Of a stretch of DNA of 64,000 nt, positions 34,023-43,683 are shown one piece after another. Position numbers and translations under genes: made by a program. The stretch is taken from NCBI GenBank assembly GCA_907163375.1, contig CAJQUW010007962.1, positions 62,001 through 126,000 on the forward strand, in the 5' to 3' direction. The notes beneath the pieces are model-generated. The model was given only the letters and a program-made list of their open reading frames with translations. It was not told the DNA's origin and searched no databases. This DNA is from Prostheceraeus crozeri (taxonomy: Eukaryota > Platyhelminthes > Polycladida > Euryleptidae). The number at the start of each line of letters is the position of its first letter. Within the stretch, counting starts at the first letter, position 1.

Positions 34023-34960
34023 AGTAGTAAGTAAAACTCCACTTCTGGACCGCGCAAGATGGCCGCCATCGCTGACGTCCCCCCCTCCCCTCCCCCCCTC
34101 TGGAACGGCAGAGTGTCGTGGTCGGCCGCCGTGGTGCTTCGGGTCTGAGTGTCGTGGTGGACTTGGGCGACCGCCAGGATTAGTCTTGAGGCTATAGTGT
34201 GTGATGTTTTTCGTGCTGAATGTTGGGTTGTAAAATGGGTTGTTTCGAGTGGAAGGAGTGGTCGGATGAGAAAACGGAGGTCGGATTCGTATTCAGCGTG
34301 AAATTCTGCATCGGTATGGTGAGTTTCAAGGCAATCGGTGAGAAAAAATTTTCAACATTTTTCGAAAAACGACAGAGTTAGAATTTGGGACGTTTTGGTG
34401 TGTAGCGTCAAAACGAAGCATCGGATGGGAAAACGGATTTCAGATTTGGAATCAGCGTCAAATTCTTTATCTGTATGGTGAGTTTCATGTCAATCGGAGA
34501 CAAAAGTTTCGCTGACTCCCCCCCCCTCTGGACAGCTTGCTTCGATTTTGGCTTCCAGTGAACGGATTTTGTCGTGCCATAGCTCGTTTGAAAGCTAAGA
34601 GTGAGACAAATTCACTGAAAGAATCGGCTTGTTCCTATCTGTCTTCGTTTAGATGTGAGACGCCATTTAAGATTTTGGGACATTGGCGAAAAACGACAGA
34701 GTTAGAATTTGGGACGTTTTGGGCTCTAGCTTCAAAACGAAGCATCGGATGGGAAAACGGATTTCAGATTTGGAATCAGCGTCAAATTCTTTATCTGTAT
34801 GGTGAGTTTCATGTCAATCGGAGAGTTTCAAGTCAATCGGAGAGAAAAATTTTCAACATTTTTCGGAAAAACGAGAGTTAGAATTTTTGCGATGGCTGCC
34901 TGCTGTAGAGCCAAAACGAAGCATCGGATGGGAAAACGGAGGCCAGATTCGGATTCAGCG
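34023..34960. repeat. Terminal and subterminal repeats, left arm
   Basis: The terminal part includes GCAAGATGGCCGCCATC and C-runs. It is followed by one full copy of a 323-bp unit (about 34510-34850) and partial copies sharing AAACGACAGAGTTAGAATTT and AAACGAAGCATCGGATGGG. The same units form the interior of 14826-16526. An open frame of about 100 codons crosses each unit but shifts between units because 323 is not a multiple of 3. Confidence 0.8.
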
Positions 34961-35078
34961 TCAAATTCTACATGGAAATGGTGTATTTCCAGCTCAATCG
35001 GAGCACTAGAACCGGAGATAGACGGGATTTTTAGTGTTTGGATGATGGGTATTACGTCATCAGCTGATCGCCACACAC

Positions 35079-35113
35079 TATATAAGCTGGGAACCGACGG
35101 AGACTTGTCATTC
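35079..35113 (+). promoter_or_regulatory. Core promoter of gene A, left arm
   Basis: TATATAAG at 35079 lies 31 bp upstream of the A in TCATTC (35108-35113), the classical TATA-initiator distance. A GT donor (35133) follows 23 bp later, so a very short 5' UTR exon is predicted. Confidence 0.65.
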
Positions 35114-35132
35114 AGACGAGAGATTGCCAACG

Positions 35133-36162
35133 GTAAGTCGTCTCTCTGAGCTCCGATGATAGCTTCGGACATTCCAAATTCCGAGTTTCTATAAGAAGCC
35201 GACTTAGAAAATTTCATTGCTGATATCAGCTAAGCCGTCAGACTTAGAGGTTAGCCAGGAGATGGCCTTCGTCTCCAGGCCATAAAAGACTCCAAAACTT
35301 TAAAGGCTTGTAACTTTGCTTCTACAAGTCCGTTTGACTTGATTCAAAAAGGGTTCGGTCGCTATTGACCTGCCCTAAGTGATAAACTACTTATAAAATT
35401 TCATAAGTAGTGCTAAAAAGTTGAAAATTTTAAATTCACTATTTTTGGAGGTTTTCTGGGGTTTTCGACCCTGCTGAAGTCAATGAAAGCATTTTTAATG
35501 ATGTCTGAGCCAGTCTTCTCATGCTATAAGCGGCTTTTCACTGAAAGCGAGCAAGACACGGAGAGTTTTGCTGTAATATTCCACTGACAGGGTGTTCCTT
35601 CGGGACGGCGGACGATGCCGTAGTGATAAGTGTGGCAAGGGAATGTGTCATATTTGAGACCGTAACCGCTGGGGCAACTCATGTTGGGCATTTGACACAG
35701 CTCTCAACGTAGCACTTTGAACGCCAATCGGTTGAGTCTTAGCTATCTTGTCATGGGTGGCCTCTAAACATCTCCATTGCAAAACGCTAGTGAATCAAGC
35801 ACTCTACGGCTTGCTATCAAGCTGATCAAAGCAATAACTTGGGATGTTTCCTCAAGGTTTTCAAGTATGCTAAGTTCAAATCTGCTATCAGATTTCAAAT
35901 TTAACTAAGTCTAAGGCAGCTTTGAGGGGTTAGATCCCAGCTACTGTTCACTACCTTTGACTCGGCGTTGCTGTTACCACTTCGGGGCAGTGACAATGAT
36001 GTCTTCAGCTGTAAATAGCGGGTATCGGGGAAGATCTCTCACTTCCCTAGTGATCAGTACAAGGCCTTCGGGCTGTCGATGGGATCGAGTGCCACTCACT
36101 ACACTCAAATCTACCATTCCTCACTAAGTGTAAAAATCATTGTTTTCCGTTTTTCGCTTCAG
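35133..36162 (+). other. Candidate 5' UTR intron of gene A, left arm
   Basis: The donor CG|GTAAGT at 35133 and acceptor TTTTTCGCTTCAG at 36162 bracket 1030 bp without a gene. The ATG of gene A follows 2 bp after the acceptor. Splicing is inferred from sequence alone. Confidence 0.55.
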
Positions 36163-36164
36163 AA

Positions 36165-37337
36165 ATGCCGAAATACAATAATATGAAGACCAGTTTCAAA
36201 CTGTGTCAATGCCGGAAGGTATTCCGAGCTGACGCCTTCAAGAAGCACGCTTGTACTAACAAGAAACAGATAGGGGTCGCTCGCTACTATTGCGGAGTTC
36301 ACAAAGTCAGTCGCTTAAGTGAGCGGCTGGAGGATTGGCACTCACAACACAGCGAGTGTCAAACAGGCGAAGTAGGCGAAGAAGAACGGAGTTCACTCTT
36401 CACCACTGAGCTCCGTTCTTTGGAGCTACAATCTGCCAACGAGCAAGAACGGAGTTCACTTTTCACCACTGAGGCCACTGAGCTACAATCCGCCATTGAA
36501 GCGATTGCCGCTGTATCGTCACTTAGTAGCGAGAGCTCGCTGACCAGCAGCGATAGTGAGGAGGAGGAGGGAGAGCTACAGTCGCAACTTATCGAGGACG
36601 TCGACCTCGATCGCGAGACCCCTACAGCCGTAAATGCGAGTGGAATTGCAACACAATGTCGCAATTTTGTCAAGCGCCCGCCGGTGATCGCCGAACGGGA
36701 TAGACTAAAGAAAGAGGCGGAGAAGTTGAAGGAGGAGGCCTTCTCATACAAGGCAAAGTATGAGGACCTAAAGAACGTGGCCGGAGAGATGAAGAAGGTG
36801 AAGGAGAGATTAAGCGAGCGGGATGGCGAGTTGGAGCAGGAGAGGCTCAAGACTCTCGAGGGGAAAGCCAGAGAAGAGGCTTTACTAGCAGAGAGGGAAA
36901 GTAGGGAGAAGGAGATACGAAGGTTGAAGGAGGAAGTGGAGAGACTCCGTGTGCAGATGGCTAAGGTGGTCGAGACGAACCACGAGCTGCACCGTTCGGC
37001 GCAGCTGGTGGATCGCGATCGAAGGTTGCGTTCCAGTCGTCTGCACATCCCTATTAGAAAGGGGAGAGTAGCAGAAACTCCTCTCTTGTACGAGCGTGGA
37101 AGAGGGGAGAAATGCTACTCTCGGGTGAAGAAAGGGGTGGAGTGTCTACACTTCACCTTCGATCATCGTGATCCGATCTCGAATTTCCTTTATGAGGAAG
37201 CGTCCGAGAAGATCTGTAAGTAAAAATGACTAAATTAAAATGTAAGATGATAACTCACTACTTCTTTCTTTACAGACATCCAAGAGAAGCGACCACCCGC
37301 CCCGTTGCCGGAGCCGCAGTCGAAACAGCAAGCCTGA
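36165..37337 (+). CDS. Gene A (left arm): zinc-finger-like and coiled-coil protein, unknown function
   Basis: I do not recognise this family. Residues 12-65 hold paired Cys/His (LCQCRKVFRADAFKKHAC, YYCGVHK, HSQHSEC), suggesting metal binding. Residues about 75-112 contain a short duplication (ERSSLFTTE twice, each followed by LQSA). A Ser/Glu-rich acidic stretch follows (SSESSLTSSDSEEEEG), then a long Lys/Glu/Arg coiled coil (about 175-285) and a conserved-looking C-terminal part (FTFDHRDPISNFLYEEA). The frame runs through 37215, where GTAAGT begins a 60-bp candidate intron (37216-37275, TTTCTTTACAG acceptor). The second exon ends with TGA at 37335-37337. The 3' end overlaps gene F on the other strand. 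An architectural or DNA-binding role is only a guess. Confidence 0.7.
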
Positions 37338-37939
37338 GTCCCTACCACACACCCCGAGAACGAACCATCGGCTCTCTTAAGGGCCACCATGGGGCAAGAC
37401 ATGATAGAACCTCCTCGCGGTTTGCCCTGGGCAGTCTTCGGACTGGCGAATACTATCATTAAGTTGAATCTGCTATCAGTCAACTTGAACGTTGCAAATG
37501 AAGTTCGGTGTAATACTTCCTTTCGACGGGCGTTCCTGTAAAGGGCGGCGGTGAAACCCGTAGCTATGTATACCGCAAGGGACATTCGGCAATGGTCAAT
37601 CTTGTTAAACCTCTCTGCGTCATGTTTGCAAGTGATTGCCTCTGTCTCAACGTAGTATGCATTCGCGCCAGGGCGACATTTAGCCAACTGTCGAAGGTTA
37701 CCTGAAACTTTCCATTGCATACGTTATGAGAACCATGAGTTCTACCTGTCTCTATCAATGAGACGAATTGATGAATGGAATGAAATGGGAGGACACTCAC
37801 GCGCCACACGCAACATAACACACTTCTCTCTTCCGTAGTCAAACAAGCTCTTTACACATGGATCGCAGTCGATTGCTATCCCTGTATCAGAAGTGTAAGC
37901 TATCTTAATTTTATTTAACACTATTTCATCTACCATCAT
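37235..37939 (-). CDS. Gene F (left arm): spliced antisense gene, unknown function
   Basis: The minus-strand frame starts with ATG at 37939 or 37936 (MMVDEIVLNKIKIAYTSDTG) and runs to a GTGAGT donor (intron 37702-37800, 99 bp, TTTCAG acceptor). It resumes in phase as NLRQLAKCRPGANAYYVETE and ends at 37235. About 200 residues are predicted. Compact hydrophobic/aromatic segments (MSLAVYIATGFTAALYRNAR, DSRFNLMIVFASP) and several cysteines suggest a folded protein, but I recognise no family. It runs outward, convergent with gene A, and overlaps A's last exon. The C-terminal residues that overlap gene A are the least certain. Confidence 0.55.
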
Positions 37940-38640
37940 CACCCATATGAAGTGTCATAAGATTTACAAGTTAGACTAAGCGTTCTACTATTTGTAAATG
38001 AAAGATATAGTTTCACCAGTTTACAAGTTAAAAATAAAGTTTCAATAGTGTGTACGTTAGAAATAAAGTTTTAGCTGTTTGTATATCAAAAACAAAGTTT
38101 CAAGAGTTTACAAGTTAAAAAATAAAGTTTCAATGGTGTATACGTTAGAAATAAAGTTTTAGCTGTTTGTATATCAAAATAAAGTTTCAAGAGTTTACAA
38201 GTTAGAAATAACGTTTCAATAGTGTATGCGTTAGAAATAAAGTTTTAGCTGTTTGTATATCAAAATAAAGTTTCAAGAGTTTACAAGTTAGAAATAAAGA
38301 TTCAATAGTGTGTATGTTAGAAATAAAGGTATAACTGTTTGTAAAAATAAGATCGCAAGATTTACTAGTTTACAAGTTAGACTAAGTGTAAATTAAAATA
38401 AAATTATAACTGTTCACGAGTTAAAGCGTTGATGCAACGATGAACAATTAATAAGCTGAAAAGTTTTAGATTCACTTTAACATTACCATATGTTTACAGA
38501 TAGAAATGTATCACAGCAAAGCTACTTCATGAGTTAGTTTGCCAGGAGTGTATCATCTCAAACTTTTACTCCGTCGTTGAAATTTCATGACGACTTTTTG
38601 CTAGACGAAAGTTAACACCAGAGGAGCGTAGGGGTGGGTG
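37940..38640. repeat. AATAAA-rich repeat block (outer), left arm
   Basis: About 37975-38400 is a tandem array of units such as TTACAAGTTAGAAATAAAG and CAATAGTGTGTACGTTAGAA, each with an AATAAA. 38400-38640 is AT-rich without a gene. Confidence 0.8.
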
Positions 38641-38650
38641 GCATAAAATA
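38641..38650 (+). promoter_or_regulatory. Possible TATA box of gene C, left arm
   Basis: CATAAAATAC lies about 35 bp upstream of the ATG at 38680, after a G-rich GGGGTGGGTGG stretch. Weaker than the other two promoters; no clear TCATTC initiator. Confidence 0.35.
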
Positions 38651-38679
38651 CGCCTACAGCACTGAGAGAGTTGGAGTGC

Positions 38680-39087
38680 ATGAGCTATGTACATTCTTTT
38701 GACGACGAGAGGAGCGATTTAGCCGATGGCGCAGGTAGTTTCCCAGAGCTGTATGTCGAGCTGCCTTCAGTGATAGGCTTCCAACTCATGATGAATGATG
38801 ATATGCTTACGACCTACATTCAACCATTGGTGTATGCCCACACCCTCCCCCACAACGAGCTTGTCTGCCACATTGTATTCATGAGTGTGGCTCAAAGTAG
38901 GAAATTGATTGATGAGACTTTGCTGAAATATCCAAGGCGCGTATTCAAGCATGGTCGCCTACTGTTGGAGTATTATTATCAATGGCGCGACGACACACAT
39001 TTGCCCACCCGTGTTTTACCACACCTATCAACGGAAGAATACAATAGAGCTTTAGTCGAGACGGTGAAAGGAGACGATGAGCGCTAG
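38680..39087 (+). CDS. Gene C (left arm): 135-residue protein, unknown function
   Basis: First ATG is at 38680 (MSYVHSFDDERSDLADG). The protein is mildly acidic with segments LPSVIGFQLMMNDDMLTTYI, LVCHIVFMSVAQSRKLIDET and LLEYYYQWRDDTHLPTRVLP, and ends in a charged ETVKGDDER. No signal peptide or membrane segment is evident. I do not recognise a family. It sits 90 bp upstream of gene B's TATA box on the same strand. The right-arm counterpart is at 48185-48535 and differs at its 5' part. Confidence 0.55.
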   Translation: MSYVHSFDDERSDLADGAGSFPELYVELPSVIGFQLMMNDDMLTTYIQPLVYAHTLPHNELVCHIVFMSVAQSRKLIDETLLKYPRRVFKHGRLLLEYYYQWRDDTHLPTRVLPHLSTEEYNRALVETVKGDDER

Positions 39088-39176
39088 CGGGTGAATGAAG
39101 CATCGGTGAGAGTGGGAATCAACTTGATGCTATTCTCCAATGAGGATTGTTGTCTAATGAGAATCAAGCATTCCTT

Positions 39177-39213
39177 TATAAATAGAGAGCCTTCCACAGT
39201 GAGAATCATTCCA
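39177..39213 (+). promoter_or_regulatory. Core promoter of gene B, left arm
   Basis: TATAAATAG at 39177 lies 31 bp upstream of the A in TCATTCC (39206 onward), exactly the spacing in the gene A promoter. Confidence 0.7.
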
Positions 39214-39284
39214 TCGTTGAATCGTACAAGTGGCGGACGCACATTCTCTCTCTCTCTACATCCCTGTTATATTATCCAACTAAA

Positions 39285-40059
39285 ATGGTAAGTCGCTACT
39301 TTCCTCCCTCTCCTCCCTTGAACGTAAACTTAATACAATCTTTTTTATTTTCAGGCATCTTCTACATCTGCTGCACTAGTAGGACAAAATGGTGGCCAGA
39401 CGTTACAAGGTTCGCTACAATCAGATCATCTACAGCTGAGACCAGTGGAAGAAACAACAAAGGTACATAATCCTACACCGCTACAGCGTAAATTTAAACA
39501 AGTCTTGCGTCATGAGGATTACAGCGTAGTACTGCGAACGGGAATGCTCCCTTCCACTGATGTGAAGATATTGAGCAATCAGTATGGGGATTACATACTC
39601 ATCCCCGTGAGTCCGTACATTCGCCACCAACTTGACATTATTGAAGAGTACGTAACATTAAATATGGACATTCCTACTCCTCTTGCTCAAGAGTGGAAGG
39701 CGAGAGATGAAAAGGATACTCCCTATAGAAGGATTTGGGATGGCAATCAAATTTGCCTACCATTATCACATTGGTGTAGTTATTATAAAAAGGATGGAGA
39801 TCAATCAATACCCATCAGATGTGATGAGCTCGGAGAAGGTACTTGGGATATCATTTTCAAAGTGAATGGACTATATTATGGTCAGCACAAGGATAACAAA
39901 ATAGCCTCTCTCTCGATATACACTGAATCCATCCTATATATTCCAAAACCACCCAGCGTAGATGACATTATTGACGAAATCCTTAACGGGGATGGTACGA
40001 AGCGCAAGTCGGGCAAGAATGCTACTTCCAAACGCAAGTCAAGGAAAGAGAATTGCTAA
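39285..40059 (+). CDS. Gene B (left arm): ~235-residue protein, basic tail, intron after the start codon
   Basis: The ATG at 39285-39287 is followed immediately by GTAAGT; the 67-bp intron (39288-39354) ends TTTTATTTTCAG and the frame continues from 39355. The N-terminal 45 residues are Gln/Ser-rich and probably disordered. The folded part includes VLRTGMLPSTDVKILSNQYG, YILIPVSPYIRHQLDIIEEY and TWDIIFKVNGLYYGQHK. The C-terminus is strongly basic (GTKRKSGKNATSKRKSRKE), like a nuclear localisation or DNA-binding tail. I recognise no family. A start codon alone in the first coding exon is unusual; the shared TATA-initiator promoter upstream supports this model. Confidence 0.7.
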
Positions 40060-40093
40060 TCCTTTCCTAACTCTACCCTATGACAATTCGCTT

Positions 40094-40219
40094 ATGTGCT
40101 TTGAGTGTCGTGGACGTGGTCTTATTAGATACATTTTACTTCTTCGTTGCCATCATATCATTTGTGTATTTTGTCGTGAAAAGCATCGATGTAATTCTTC
40201 ATTTTGTGATATGTTATAG
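40094..40219 (+). CDS. Gene D (left arm): 41-residue RING-like Cys/His peptide
   Basis: The frame begins MCFECRGRGLIRYI and ends HHIICVFCREKHRCNSSFC followed by three residues. The spacing CxxC...CxH...CxxC...Cx4C is that of a minimal RING-type zinc finger, though the last pair is spaced unusually. It starts 35 bp after gene B's stop and ends 51 bp before gene E. It could be an internal exon of a longer transcript; alone it would be an exceptionally small protein. A RING implies ubiquitin-ligase or protein-binding activity, which is inference. Confidence 0.5.
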   Translation: MCFECRGRGLIRYILLLRCHHIICVFCREKHRCNSSFCDML

Positions 40220-40270
40220 AACGTTTCCTTAGATGTGTAATTTACGTTTTAGGCTTCTATCATCATTTTT

Positions 40271-40801
40271 ATGGATTGTGAAGGTGAACCTGTGCAGGAG
40301 CTCAGTGCTATTGCTATGAACAATTGGACATATCAGATTGTTAGTGTCTATCATCAACATGCCAACTGTGATCCCAATGTTGATCAATGGGCGAGAAAAC
40401 ACATTCATGGACTTAATCTGAAATATTTGCAAGACTATGGCTTTTCTTGTGAGACTGCTCTTCTTATTGACTTTAAACGATGGTTAGCTGCTTTCAATGT
40501 TATACGCATTTTTTGTAATAATCCTGGTAAGGAGAGGAAAGTATTTCCCAATCTAGTCATTAATGATATTTTGCTCCCACCTTGGGATAGTAGAGTGAAT
40601 CAACACTATCATGAAGTCACGAAACGTTTTAAGGATTTGTGTGTTCCTATTTTGTCAGTTCGTTGTAGTAGCTACGTTCATAACCAATGCTTCTTTCCTC
40701 CTTACCTCAACACTGCCAAAGTCCTATATGGTTATCATTGCTCGCTATATGACAGTTACCAGCTGTATCTATTTTATCTGTTTCAAACCATTGATTTGTA
40801 A
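40271..40801 (+). CDS. Gene E (left arm): DEDDh (DnaQ-like) exonuclease-like protein
   Basis: The 176-residue frame opens MDCEGEPVQELSAIAM, where Asp2 and Glu4 match the DxE of exonuclease motif I. KHIHGLNLKYLQDYGFS (about 43-59) resembles the HG(I/L)...L...G segment of DnaQ-type 3'-5' exonucleases. YHCSLYDSYQLY contains His156-x4-Asp161, the HxxxxD of motif III. The motif II aspartate is not obvious, so activity is uncertain. A TTTTAG acceptor-like site lies just upstream of the ATG. An AATAAA at 40824-40829 follows the stop by 22 bp. It would act on DNA or RNA ends. The DEDDh call is my reading of motifs. Confidence 0.6.
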   Translation: MDCEGEPVQELSAIAMNNWTYQIVSVYHQHANCDPNVDQWARKHIHGLNLKYLQDYGFSCETALLIDFKRWLAAFNVIRIFCNNPGKERKVFPNLVINDILLPPWDSRVNQHYHEVTKRFKDLCVPILSVRCSSYVHNQCFFPPYLNTAKVLYGYHCSLYDSYQLYLFYLFQTIDL

Positions 40802-40919
40802 TGCATGCTTGTTACAGTTATTCAATAAATGTTATTATGCGAAGAGTTGTTGTTATCATGCAACGGATGGGTTAGATGAAGGGTGATCATATCTTTTTCA
40901 AATGACTGTGAAACATTGA

Positions 40920-43661
40920 TTTCCATGATGAAGATTTAAACAGTTAGATTTGATGACGAATAAGATTTACTAGTTTGCAAGTTAGACTAAGCGTTCTATT
41001 ATTTGTAAATAAAAGATATAGTTTCAACAGTTTACAGATTAAAAATAAAGTTTCAATAGTGTGTGTTAGAAATAAAGTTTAAGCTGTTTCTATGTTAGAA
41101 ATAAAATAAAGTTTCAAGAGTTTACAAGTTAAAATTAAAGTTTCAACAGTGTGTACGTTAGAAATAAAGTTACATCTGTTTGTAAAAATAAGATTGCGGG
41201 ATTAAATAGTTTGTAAGTTAGACTAAGCGTTCCACTATTTGTAAATGAAAGATATAGTTTCAACAGTTTACAGATTACAAAATAAAGTTTCAATAGTGTA
41301 TATGTTAAAAATAAAGTTTAAGCTTTTTGTGTGTTAGAAATAAAATAAAGTTTCAACCGTTAACAAGTTAAAAATAAAGTTTCAGATTAAAATAAAGTTT
41401 CAATAGTGTGTATGATGGAAATAAAGTTTAAGCGCTTTGTGCGTTAGAAATAAAGTTTCAGCCGTTTACAAGTTAAAAATAAAGTTTCAACAGTGTGTAC
41501 GTTAAGAATAAAGTTCTATCTGTTTATATGTTAGAAATAAAAATAAAGGTTCACCAGTTTACAAGTTAAGAATAAAGTTTTATCTGCTTGCATGTCAGAA
41601 ATGAAATAAAGTTTCACCAGTTTAAAAGTTAAAAATAAAGTTTCAATAATGTGTATGTTAGAAATAAAGTTTCAATAGTGTGTATGTTAAGAATAAAGTT
41701 TTATCTGTTTGTATGTCAGAAATAAAACAAAGTTTCAACCGTTAACAAGTTAAAAATAAAGTTTCAGATTAAAATAAAGTTTCAATAGTGTGTATGATGG
41801 AAATAAAGTTTAAGCGCTTTGTGCGTTAGAAATAAAGTTTCAGCCGTTTACAAGTTAAAAATAAAGTTTCAACAGTGTGTACGTTAAGAATAAAGTTCTA
41901 TCTGTTTATATGTTAGAAATAAAAATAAAGGTTCACCAGTTTACAAGTTAAGAATAAAGTTTTATCTGCTTGCATGTCAGAAATGAAATAAAGTTTCACC
42001 AGTTTAAAAGTTAAAAATAAAGTTTCAATAGTGTGTATGTTAGAAATAAAGTTTCAATAGTGTGTATGTTAAGAATAAAGTTTTATCTGTTTGTATGTTA
42101 GAATTAAGACAAAGTTTCAACCGTTTACAAGTTAAAAATAAAGTTTCAATAGTTAACACGTTAAAAATAAAGTTTCAACAGTGTGTACGTTAAGAATAAA
42201 GTTCTATCTGTTTATATGTTAGAAATAAAAATAAAGGTTCACCAGTTTACAAGTTAAGAATAAAGTTTTATCTGCTTGCATGTCAGAAATGATATAAAGT
42301 TTCACCAGTTTAAAAGTTAAGAATAAAGTTTCACCAGTTTAAAAGTTAAGAATAAAGTTTCAATAGTGTGTATGTTAAGAATAAAGTTCTATCTGTTTAA
42401 ATGTTAGAAATAAAATGAAGTTTCGCCAGTTTACAAGTTAAGAATAAATTTTATCTGCTTGTATGTTAGAAATAAAACAAAGTTTCAACCGTTAACAAGT
42501 TAAAAATAAAGTTTCAGATTAAAATAAAGTTTCAATAGTGTGTATGATGGAAATAATGTTTAAGCGCTTTGTGCGTTAGAAATAAAGTTTCAATAGTTAA
42601 CACGTTAAAAATAAAGTTTCAATAGTGTGTATGTTAAGAATAAAGTTCTATCTGTTTATATGTTAGAAATAAAATGAAGGTTCATCAGTTTCCAAGTTAA
42701 AAATAAAGTTTTATCTGTTTGTATGTTAGAAATAAAACATAGTTTCAACCGTTAACAAGTTAAAAATAAAGTTTCAATAGTTTGCTAGTTAAAACTAATG
42801 TTTCAATAGTGCGTATGTTAAGAATAAAGTTTTATCTGTTTGTATGTTAGAAATAAAATGAAGCTTCGCCAGTTTACAAGTTAAGAATAAAGTTTTATCA
42901 GCTTGTATGTTAGAAATAAAATGAAGTTTCACCAGTTTACAAATTAAAAATAAAGTTTCAATAGTGTGTACGTTAGAAATAAAGTTTCAACCGTTTACAA
43001 GTTAAAATAAAGTTTCAACAGTGTCTACGTTAGAAATAAAGTTTTATCTGTTTGTAAAGTTTGATCGTAGGATTTACTAGTTTGCAAGTTAGACTCAGCA
43101 TTCTACTAGTTGTAAATGAAAATATCGTTTCAACAGTTTACAGATTAAAATAAAGTTTCAATAGTGTGTATGATGGAAATAAAGTTTAAGCGCTTTGTGC
43201 GTTAGAAATAAAGTTTCAGCCGTTTACAAGTTAAAAATAAAGTTTCAACAGTGTGTACGTTAGAAATAAAGTTTCAACAGTTTACAAGTTGAAAAATAAA
43301 GTTTCAACAGTGTGTACGTTAGAAATAAATGAAAGTAAGAACTTCATCGTATGAGTATTCAAAGCATGTTTTGTAAATCAAATGTGTATAGTCCTGACAT
43401 GATAGAATCGCGTTAGAAATAAAGTTTCAGCCGTTTACAAGTTAAAGATAAAGTTTCAACAGTGTGTACGTTAGAAATAAAGTTTTAGCTGCTTATATGT
43501 TAGAAACAAAATAAAGTTTCAACAGTTTACAAGTTGAAAAATAAAGTTTCAACAGTGTGTACGTTAGAAATAAATGAAAGTAAGAACTTCATCGTATGAA
43601 AATTCAAAGCATGTTTTGTAAATCAAATGTGTGTAGTCCTGACATGATAGAATCAAATGAA
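40920..43661 (+). repeat. AATAAA-dense tandem repeat array (inner), left arm
   Basis: About 2.7 kb of variant 30-40-bp units built from AAATAAAGTTTCAA, GTGTGTACGTTAG, TTTACAAGTTAA and TATCTGTTTGTATG. Nearly every unit carries AATAAA, the animal poly(A) signal, on the strand of genes A-E. A larger block of about 375 bp is itself duplicated (about 41345 and 41720). Two copies of a non-repetitive ~85-bp segment ending GACATGATAGAATC lie near the centre (about 43328-43411 and 43569-43654). Confidence 0.9.
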
Positions 43662-43683
43662 CTTGACAAACGCGTTTGTCAAG
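43662..43683. repeat. Central 22-bp perfect palindrome
   Basis: CTTGACAAACG (43662-43672) is followed directly by its reverse complement (43673-43683), with ACGCGT at the axis. It is the symmetry centre of the 20-kb element. The next bases outward differ slightly (AAATGAA present on the left side only) before the arms match again. Confidence 0.9.

Noticed and set aside
34537-34881. ~100-residue open frames in the 323-bp repeats (also 52294-53734)
   Set aside because: The unit length is not a multiple of three, the frame is lost between units, and no start or motif is conserved. Treated as repeat artefact.
36359-37048. 229-residue serine-rich open frame opposite gene A (and 50255-50944)
   Set aside because: Low-complexity antisense shadow of the coiled-coil coding region.
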